Position numbers and translations under genes: made by a program. This document shows, in pieces, positions 57,794 through 64,000 of a DNA stretch of 64,000 nucleotides. Source of the stretch: Bactrocera neohumeralis (Eukaryota > Arthropoda > Insecta > Diptera > Tephritidae); NCBI RefSeq assembly GCF_024586455.1, contig NC_065920.1, forward strand, positions 16,144,144 to 16,208,143, in the 5' to 3' direction. Below the pieces are notes generated by a model. It saw only the letters and a program-made list of their open reading frames with translations. It was not told where the DNA came from and did not search any database. The number at the start of each line of letters is the position of its first letter. Position 1 is the stretch's first letter.

Positions 57794-60520
57794 CTTTTAG
57801 CGCGAATAGTAATAGAGTAAAAATGTACCGTTAGCATATATGTATATATTTGTTATATTAGCATAAACTCACTTGTCATTATCCAAGCGCCGACGCTTAG
57901 CCATATTGTGCGCAGTCTGACGCACCAAATTGCCCACCACACGACGGCTCAGCACCATGCCATCCACCAGCGGTGTGGCGAAACTCATACGTCCCGTAGG
58001 CCCCTGTAATTTCACACGCAACAAGCCGGATTGCAAGGCGTGTAGGTATATGACATGACAGTCGCTGGCGCGCGGCATTTGCAGCGTTTGAGTTTCTTCG
58101 CCAGTGCGCGTGTAGGCCAACAAGTCATCTGGCATAGAAATATATATAGATTAAAACTTTGAAATGAAAATGTGATCCACTGTATAAAAATCACACTTAC
58201 CGATTGGAAAGTTCAAGTGATCCTCAAACGACTCCAACCAAACTAGAAATATTTTGGCTGGCGGTTGTGCCTGCAATGACGGTTTCATAGCATTTGTCTT
58301 GCGACGCGTCGGCGGCACTGGTTCCTTTGCGCCAGCGCCTTTAGTGTCCAGCTCCAAAGAGAGATTACGTGATTTTTGGGTTTTAGCATTTTCGGCGTTC
58401 GCATCGGTGGCGCGCGCCCAAACATTGCCTGCCGATGCGGCCGATTGCAAGCTATCGCCCGAGGAGTGCGACGAACAGAGCGAAAGGCAGCTGCCATCGG
58501 TTTCGCAATGCATATTCCATTCGGTTGGTACGACGAAGGCGATTTCTGAGCTAACATCGGCCCAATAGAGCACCTTCGATTCGCCATTGAAGCGCAGATC
58601 AGCGTTGTTGGCAGCGGCTGAGTTGCCACGATTATGCGCTTGCTTGTCGCCATCGCGTTGGTTGGAGCTTTTAAGCGACCACGATGTGCTGACCAAACCA
58701 GTCCAGCCGGAGTGTTCCTCCAAGTCTACAGGCCAGCCTAAGGAAACAGAAATTGAAATATTCAAATATTGCTTTCAAATCTAACGGTAATCTTGACTTA
58801 CCTAATGTTAACAGCATATTGCCGAAGTGCGCATCTAGGCTGCGTACATGCTCGTCACTCATATTGCCGATAATCTCTTGTGCCGTTGTCTGTCCTGATT
58901 TAACGTAGAACACATGTACTGTGTCGTAGGTGCGCGCGCTCAATTTGTCCAGCGTGCTCAGTTCCTGCGCAAATTGACTACGCTTCGTGTCGAGCACGAT
59001 AAGCGGTCGTTGTGCCGGCGCGCCCAATGACTCGGACGGATTATTCGGATTGCGTTCCTCGAAAGTTAAAAAGCCAAAATGTGAGAGGAAGAGGCGCGCT
59101 GCCTGGAATTCGTGGCAGACCGCTGGTGGCACACTCTCCTGCGCATGCGACAGACTATCCGCACTGTTGTCGGTTGCTGCCCAGGCCAACTTCTCGTCAA
59201 TACTTTGATTCTCAATCATAGTCTCCAACTGGCGGATGTTGTCGGCGCCATACTGCTCGCGTATTTGTTCCAGCGTCGGTATGGAGTAATCGGCAACACA
59301 GGGTGTTACCTTTTCGACACCGTCGGGAAAGAATTTTTGATCGAATTCGATGCGCTGTGGCGTGTCATTCATCGGTATGGGCCGTCCAGGATTGACAGCG
59401 TGATATTTCGTGCCCGATTTGCTGCGTGGCAAGTGACGCAATTGCATAGTCCAAGCGTGACGACCAAAGGGACCGCGTATAAGCACTGGAGTAGGCGAAG
59501 AAATTATTTTTTTATTTTAAAAAGGTTGATTTTTAACATTTTTAATGAATATATGATACTTAAATAAAAAAATAAATAAAGAAAAAAATTTAAAAAAATA
59601 TATAAAAAAATAAAAACAAATATAAAATAAAACAAATAAAAAATAAAATAAACAAATAATTAAAAAATAAATAAAAATAAAATAAAAATAAGAAAATAAA
59701 AAAAAATAAGAAAATAAAAAAAAATTGTATAAAAAATAAAAATAAAATAAAAAAATTAGATTTAAAAAATAAAATCAAATAAAATATTACAATACTTAAT
59801 TGCTTAAAGCTTACAAGGGCTTTTCAAAGCATACATATATTTACATATTTACGCTCAGCCAGTGGTCGAGCGTCTACTCAAGCCCCAGGTCGTTGAAGGG
59901 TTTCTACTTATAATCGTACTCTAAAGCTAATACTATCAACTCACGTGTCACTGTCGGCTGCGGATCTTCAGCGTTGCCAAGCGGCTCCTCCAAAAGCGCC
60001 AATATAGTCGAATTCTCTGTGACGAAATACTTAAACTTCGCTATGGCCTGCTCGGTTGTTATGGATGTGCCACCAACGCTGCCAGCGGCACTGTCCGGCA
60101 TTGAATTACAGTGCTTCATCAAGGCCACTTCATCCAGCAACGACGATATCGACTCCGGACCACATTCACCGGGGAAGTAGCCGACTTGTTCGAGTATGAT
60201 CGTAAGCAAACTTTCGGCAGCATCACGTACACGCATCGAGGCGGGCTTTAGTTCCTTCTCATCCTTGAATTTCGGTATGTCACCACTTTTGCCCACGCTC
60301 TTGGTGCCCGATATGCCCAATTCGACTACCTCCAACACCGTTTGTAGGCAATCCTTGTCCTGCAACAGGTACGGATGCTGCATCAACCAAGCCGAGGTGC
60401 ATTGGAAGGCCGCCACAATGGTACTGTGCAAATCTTTGCTATGCGCTGGTGGCGGACGCGAGCACTGATAACAAATATAATCGCAGATCCATTTCACCGC
60501 TCGCTTACATTCTAACGCGT
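57679..60520 (-). CDS. RalGAPB: Ral GTPase-activating protein subunit beta, C-terminal 722 residues (five exons)
   Basis: This is the non-catalytic beta partner of the RalGAP heterodimer, which stimulates GTP hydrolysis by Ral GTPases; the Drosophila orthologue is CG34408. Exons on the minus strand are 60520-59945, 59485-58802, 58737-58201, 58128-57873 and 57793-57679. All four internal introns are GT-AG, the phases close exactly (1,1,1,2), and the joined frame has no internal stop. Window residues 1-192 are a helical N-terminal segment; LLIRGPFGRHAW follows the second junction. The Rap/Ran-GAP-like domain spans about 360-615, including RTYDTVHVFYVKSGQ (377-391), a GWPVDLEEHSGWTG block over the next splice and VLYWADVSSEIAFVVP (476-491). 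A Ser/Ala/Lys-rich insertion (about 500-575) interrupts the domain. The C-terminus is HVRRRLKVQDIVQKYKMDLS...LLAHLFKSAI. Vertebrate RALGAPB is about 1,490 residues, so roughly half the protein is encoded beyond the window. Identification is from remembered family motifs. Confidence 0.9.
57873..58128 (-). CDS. RalGAPB: RalGAPB internal exon with GAP-domain end
   Basis: The acceptor is ctatgccag|AT and the donor GACAA|GTGAGT. It encodes 85 residues. DDLLAYTRTGEE and CHVIYLHALQSGLLRVKLQG end the domain fold, and the PTGRMSFATPLVDGMVLSRR stretch is followed by a basic RQTAHNMAKRRRLDND helix. Confidence 0.92.
58201..58737 (-). CDS. RalGAPB: RalGAPB internal exon with GAP-domain core
   Basis: The acceptor is tttccttag|GC and the donor ATCG|GTAAGT. 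It encodes 179 residues. WPVDLEEHSGWTGLVSTSWS completes the conserved block begun before the splice. VLYWADVSSEIAFVVP occupies the place where catalytic Rap/RalGAP alpha-type domains have their asparagine-thumb strand. The Ser/Ala/Thr/Lys-rich stretch after TEWNMHCETDGS is probably disordered. The exon closes with KIFLVWLESFEDHLNFPI. Confidence 0.92.
58802..59485 (-). CDS. RalGAPB: RalGAPB internal exon with GAP-domain start
   Basis: The acceptor is ctactccag|TG and the donor TTAG|GTAAGT. It encodes 228 residues from LLIRGPFGRHAWTMQLRHLP to FGNMLLTL. It includes a linker rich in acidic and polar residues (IEFDQKFFPDGVEKVTP, LEQIREQYGADNIRQLE), the hydrophobic RLFLSHFGFLTFE helix-strand, PLIVLDTKRS, and the core strand YDTVHVFYVKSGQTTAQEII of the Rap/Ran-GAP-like fold. 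Confidence 0.92.
59486..59944 (-). other. RalGAPB intron with A/T-rich tract
   Basis: A 459-bp intron between GTGAGT at 59944 and the CAG acceptor ending at 59486. On the plus strand, 59560-59770 is an A-rich (aaaataaaaa) low-complexity tract, T-rich in the sense of transcription. The other introns in the window are 64, 72 and 79 bp. Confidence 0.85.
59945..60520 (-). CDS. RalGAPB: RalGAPB internal exon (first in window)
   Basis: The acceptor is tatccacag|AC and the donor ACAC|GTGAGT. The exon encodes 192 residues starting at the split Asp before ALECKRAVKWICDYICYQC and ending at DPQPTVT. It contains helical stretches (TIVAAFQCTSAWLMQHPYLL, CLQTVLEVVELGISG) with the HEAT-like feel of the RalGAP N-terminal region. 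The frame stays open for 57 more codons upstream of the acceptor, but that extension is Lys/Asn/Ser-rich and reads as intron. The acceptor is inferred, its polypyrimidine tract is weak, so the 5' boundary is less sure than the others. Confidence 0.8.
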
Positions 60521-61799
60521 CTGTGGATATTATAGTTAAATTTTGACTTGGTTCTTCAATTTTAACTAAGGATTCTACGTGAGTTTGAATTGATTTGGTT
60601 TTGGTTTTGATTGAGTTCGAATTGTTTGAATTTATATTTTTGAGTTTTGATTTTGAAAACGATTTTTTCAATTTTTTTGTTGCAATTTTCATTTATTTTA
60701 CAATCGATTCAATATTATTTTTCAATTTATTGAGTTGATTTTTTTTTGGTTTTTTGTTGTAAGTGTGCGAGTATTATTGTATATTGATTGATTTGATGAA
60801 GAAAATGTACAAAGAAAAACATGAAAAATGTTTTGTTCAATTAACCCGTTTCGCCCGTTAATAAAAAATATTTTTTTTTCAAATAAAATATACAAATAGC
60901 AGTTAAAAATGCATTTGTGTATGTACATATGTGTATATGCGTGTGTGTGTGTGAAGGGAAAGTGTTGTATGCAAAGAAAAATACAAGAAATCAGAGAATA
61001 GTATGTGTGATTTGTATAAAAATGAGAGAAAGAAACAGAGAGAAAGAACGAAAATGTTGTTAGTAAATATAGAAATGCCATTAATTACCGGTTGTAAATT
61101 TCCTGGCTGCACGGCGGCGTTGTATATACAGTTTACAAGTAATGTTATGTACAGAGTCATGTTTTTTGGGGAGGATGACAAGGGATAACCAACACACAAG
61201 GACACGGAAGGGGCATTTGTTGATGGGGGGGTTCAGAGAAGTGTGATTTTCGTGTTTATATTTTCAATGGACAAGTGAAAAGGGGGCGTGTGTGATAATT
61301 AATTGTGGGCGGTTTCAATTTATTTATAGTGTGTATAGTTTTAGCAATAAAAAAAGAGAGTAAACAAGAGAAGAAAATTTTGGATTTATTATAAGAAAAC
61401 TTTTTTTTTGTAATGAGAATATGAGTTAGGAACAATTTAGTGACTTTTTTAGTTATTGGAAAATAACGCTGTTATATAATGAATTATATAAATAACAGTA
61501 AATTGCATCCTTTGCACGCATACATACACACAATGAGAGTAATAATGTTAATGGTTTGGGTATAAACTAAAATAAAGCATAGAAATCGGCTAATGGTAGC
61601 TTATACAGTATAACTGAAGAAGAGATGACGGCATTCCAAAATGCGGGTGAATACTTTTTTTTATTTTTTACAATAGATATTTTTATTTATTACAGTAGAT
61701 ACTTATAAGTCTGCTAGCAACCACGTGCAAAAATATTTTATTCACACAAGTTTTTGAAAGATGAAATTTTCAATATTTATAATTGATAGGTAAATCCAT
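60521..61799 (-). other. Probable RalGAPB intron (partial)
   Basis: AT-rich sequence with a GTGTGT microsatellite near 60915-60955. No exon with recognisable RalGAP sequence was found on the minus strand. The 57-codon open extension at 60521-60692, beginning with an ATG, could be an alternative first exon but looks low-complexity. Confidence 0.6.
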
Positions 61800-63905
61800 T
61801 TTTTTTGGATGGAGTCATGTGTAGAAGCAAGTGAGAAAAGTTCTCTGAGCTCCATTCACTAGGAAGTGGCCTTAAACAGTTCTTTTACATATGGCTCAAG
61901 CAGCTCACGACTTATGGTCTTTGACCAAGTATCCTCCAGGTAGCCAAAGAACATCTGTTTGAAGGCGAGCTAAAGTGAGAATGCAAAACATCCCTCCGAA
62001 GGGTTGTGCGCTATGTTTGGGACCCGCCACGTAAAAAACGCCCCAATGAAAATGAAACAACAGCCTCAGAAGAGAAACTTCCTATTGATACTCGTAACGA
62101 CCAAAGCAAACGTAATAAGGACTATGATTTAAGTGCCTGCACTTGGAATGTGCAGTCCCTTTATTGGGAAGGTGCCGCTGCCGATATATGATATCCTCGT
62201 TAGAGTAAAGGCTGACATCACCGCTCTCCAAACAGTGTGATAGACGGGACAAGGACAAACGAATAGGACCCAGTGGCGATATAAAGGAGGGCAAATTCAG
62301 TGAGATTTTCGTGATGAGAGAGAGACTCCGTCGCCGAACGCAGGCATTCAACCCGGAGGATGAACGTCTATCACTGATTTGAGGGCACGCCCCGCCGGAA
62401 GAGAAGAACGATGTGAACAAAGACGCCTTCTATGAGCTCTTGCTGGGCACCTATGAAAGCTGCCCCCGCCGCGATGTCAAAACCGTGCTTGGCGACTTTA
62501 ACGCCAGGGTGGGCAAGGAAGACCCGAAATATGGTTATCTGCAGTACTAGATTCCAGCATAAGAAGCCACCTAGCTGTCGCCGGATCGAAAAACCACCAA
62601 TCAGATCGGTCATGTTGCGATAGACGTAAGACACGTCTCCAGTATTTTAGATGTGCGACGCGCTCCGAGGTCCTAACATCGACTCGGACCACTATCTTGT
62701 TGCAGCCAAGATTCGCGCCAGCCTCTGTGCAGCAAAAAACGCACGTTAACAAACACAAGAAGGGTTCGACTCGACTTGCACTCTGAGAGCACTCGTCAAT
62801 AACTCGGTATAAGGGAATTGTAGGACGGCATTTCAAGCTCTTTACGTACATTTCAAGCTCCTTACGTACAACTGCAACCGAAACCTTTGGTTTTCGGAAA
62901 ATGTAAAAGGACAGCTGGTACGATGAGGAACACCGTGTCGCAGCGGGGAGAAAACAGACTGCCTACTTCGCATCGTTACAATCGACCACAACACGAACGG
63001 GATACCGAGAGTTGCTGACAAAAAAAGAGAGGCCGAAATGCGTGAGTACGAAGAGCTTGACAAGCTGACCGACTGGGGTTATGCTCGAAAATTCTACGAA
63101 AAGATGCGGCGACCAACAGAAGGTTTCAAAACCGGAGTATGTATACTCTTGTAGAACTCCTGAGGTGATCTAGTGACTGATGCCCAGAGCATACTTCTCT
63201 AGCCTGCTGAATGGCAGTGAAAACATAACATCAGGAGATGATGAACCCGGGTCCTCAATTGATGACGATGGAGCAGACGTTTCATTGCCGGACCATGAAG
63301 AAGTTCGAAAAGCAATTACACATCTGAAGAACAATAAAGCGGCGGAGGCCGATGGATTGCCGGCCGAGCTATTCAAAGACGGCGGCAAAGAACTGTTAAG
63401 GAGCATGCATCAGCTTCTTTGTAGAATATAGTCAGACGAAAGCATGTCCAACGATTGGAATTTAAGTGTGCTCTGGCCAATCCACAAAAAGAGAGACCCC
63501 ACCATCTGCGCCATCTACCGTGGGATAAGCCTCCTCAACGTCGCATATAAGGTTCTATCGAGCGTATTGTGTGAAAGATTAAAGCACACCGTCAACAAAC
63601 TGATTGGATCAGGCTTTAGACCTGGCAAATCAACAACCGGCCAGATATTCACCATGCGCCAAATTTTGGAAAAGACCCGAGAAAAGAGAATCGACACGCA
63701 TCACCTCTTCGTCGATTTCAAAGCTGCTTTTGACAGCACGAAAAGGAGCTGCCTTTATGCTGCGATGTCTGAATTTGGTATCCCCGCGAAACTAATACGG
63801 CTGTGTAAACTGACGTTGAGCAACACCAAAAGCTCCGTCAGGATCGGCAAGGACCTCTCCGAGCCGTTCGATACCAAACGAGGTTTCAGACAAGGCAACT
63901 CATTT
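61800..63905 (+). pseudogene. RTE-like LINE, longest copy (endonuclease plus N-terminal RT)
   Basis: It lies on the plus strand, antisense to RalGAPB. Around 62006-62190 an ORF encodes a basic leader then DLSACTWNVQSLYWEG, the start of an apurinic endonuclease domain (CTWNV..L). Decayed endonuclease continues with a DFNARVGKED-like stretch near 62500 and an IDVRHVSSILDV-like stretch near 62630. From 63180 the frame gives DHEEVRKAITHLKNNKAAEA and DGLPAELFKDGGKELL, a single TAG at 63429-63431 replacing a codon, then WPIHKKRDPTICAIYRGISL, LNVAYKVLSSVLCERLKHTV, SGFRPGKSTTGQIFTMRQIL and HHLFVDFKAAFDSTKRS (RT motif A). It ends at SVRIGKDLSEPFDTKRGFRQ, where it is truncated before the YADD box. Ancestral coding strength is still clear. 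Confidence 0.82.
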
Positions 63906-64000
63906 CATGTAACTTCTTCGAGTTGTTTCGAATTGTACTAAATTTCCACCATATTTAGGTTCACATAACTGTGACATACCCAAAATTTTAACTGATCAAA
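63906..64000. other. Window end, nothing recognised
   Basis: AT-rich sequence after the truncation of the RTE-like copy. Confidence 0.5.

Noticed and set aside
59590..59778. Phe/Leu-rich minus-strand frame
   Set aside because: Product of the A/T-rich tract inside a RalGAPB intron.
60722..61081. 119-codon minus-strand frame upstream of the RalGAPB exon
   Set aside because: Low-complexity Tyr/His/Thr/Ser-rich, no RalGAP similarity, read as intron.

Overview
The window looks like nuclear DNA of a cyclorrhaphan fly, most plausibly a tephritid. The one clear host gene is split by short GT-AG introns. Most of the rest is long AT-rich non-coding DNA with CA/TG, CAA and CTG microsatellites, filled with decayed transposable elements. 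The species assignment is inference from repeat style and from the gene's insect-like exon structure; nothing in the sequence names the species.

Gene content: the only host protein-coding gene I can support is the 3' half of a Ral GTPase-activating protein subunit beta gene (RalGAPB; Drosophila orthologue CG34408) on the minus strand. Five exons lie between 60520 and 57679. They join in frame to give 722 C-terminal residues, including the Rap/Ran-GAP-like domain and the natural stop. The 5' exons should lie beyond position 64000. The stretch from 60521 to the window end is probably intron and carries an RTE-like retrotransposon in the opposite orientation.

Layout: 1-1.3 kb holds two head-to-head transposase remnants. 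2-31 kb is intergenic or intronic sequence with six large copies, plus one further interrupted copy, of an element built on ~154-bp tandem repeats. The same stretch holds three copies of a short inverted-repeat element (MITE) with an internal ATAACC minisatellite, a mariner fragment, an antisense LINE and several degenerate tandem arrays. 31.7-54.5 kb is a dense graveyard of retroelements: RNase H-bearing LINE fragments at six or more sites, two Jockey-like copies in opposite orientation, RTE-like fragments, two mariner remnants and more ~154-bp repeat copies. 54.6-57.6 kb has two further repeat copies and a GC-richer block. 57.68-60.52 kb is RalGAPB. 61.8-63.9 kb is the longest RTE-like copy.

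Most interesting non-gene structure: the ~154-bp tandem-repeat element has a palindromic CCCTG..CAGGG 5' end and a CTTCGG..CCGAAG hairpin plus T-run at the 3' end, which resembles non-autonomous Helitron/Helentron (DINE-TR-like) elements. The MITE family is inserted into one of those copies, giving a relative age order. No tRNA, rRNA, CRISPR or prokaryotic feature was seen.
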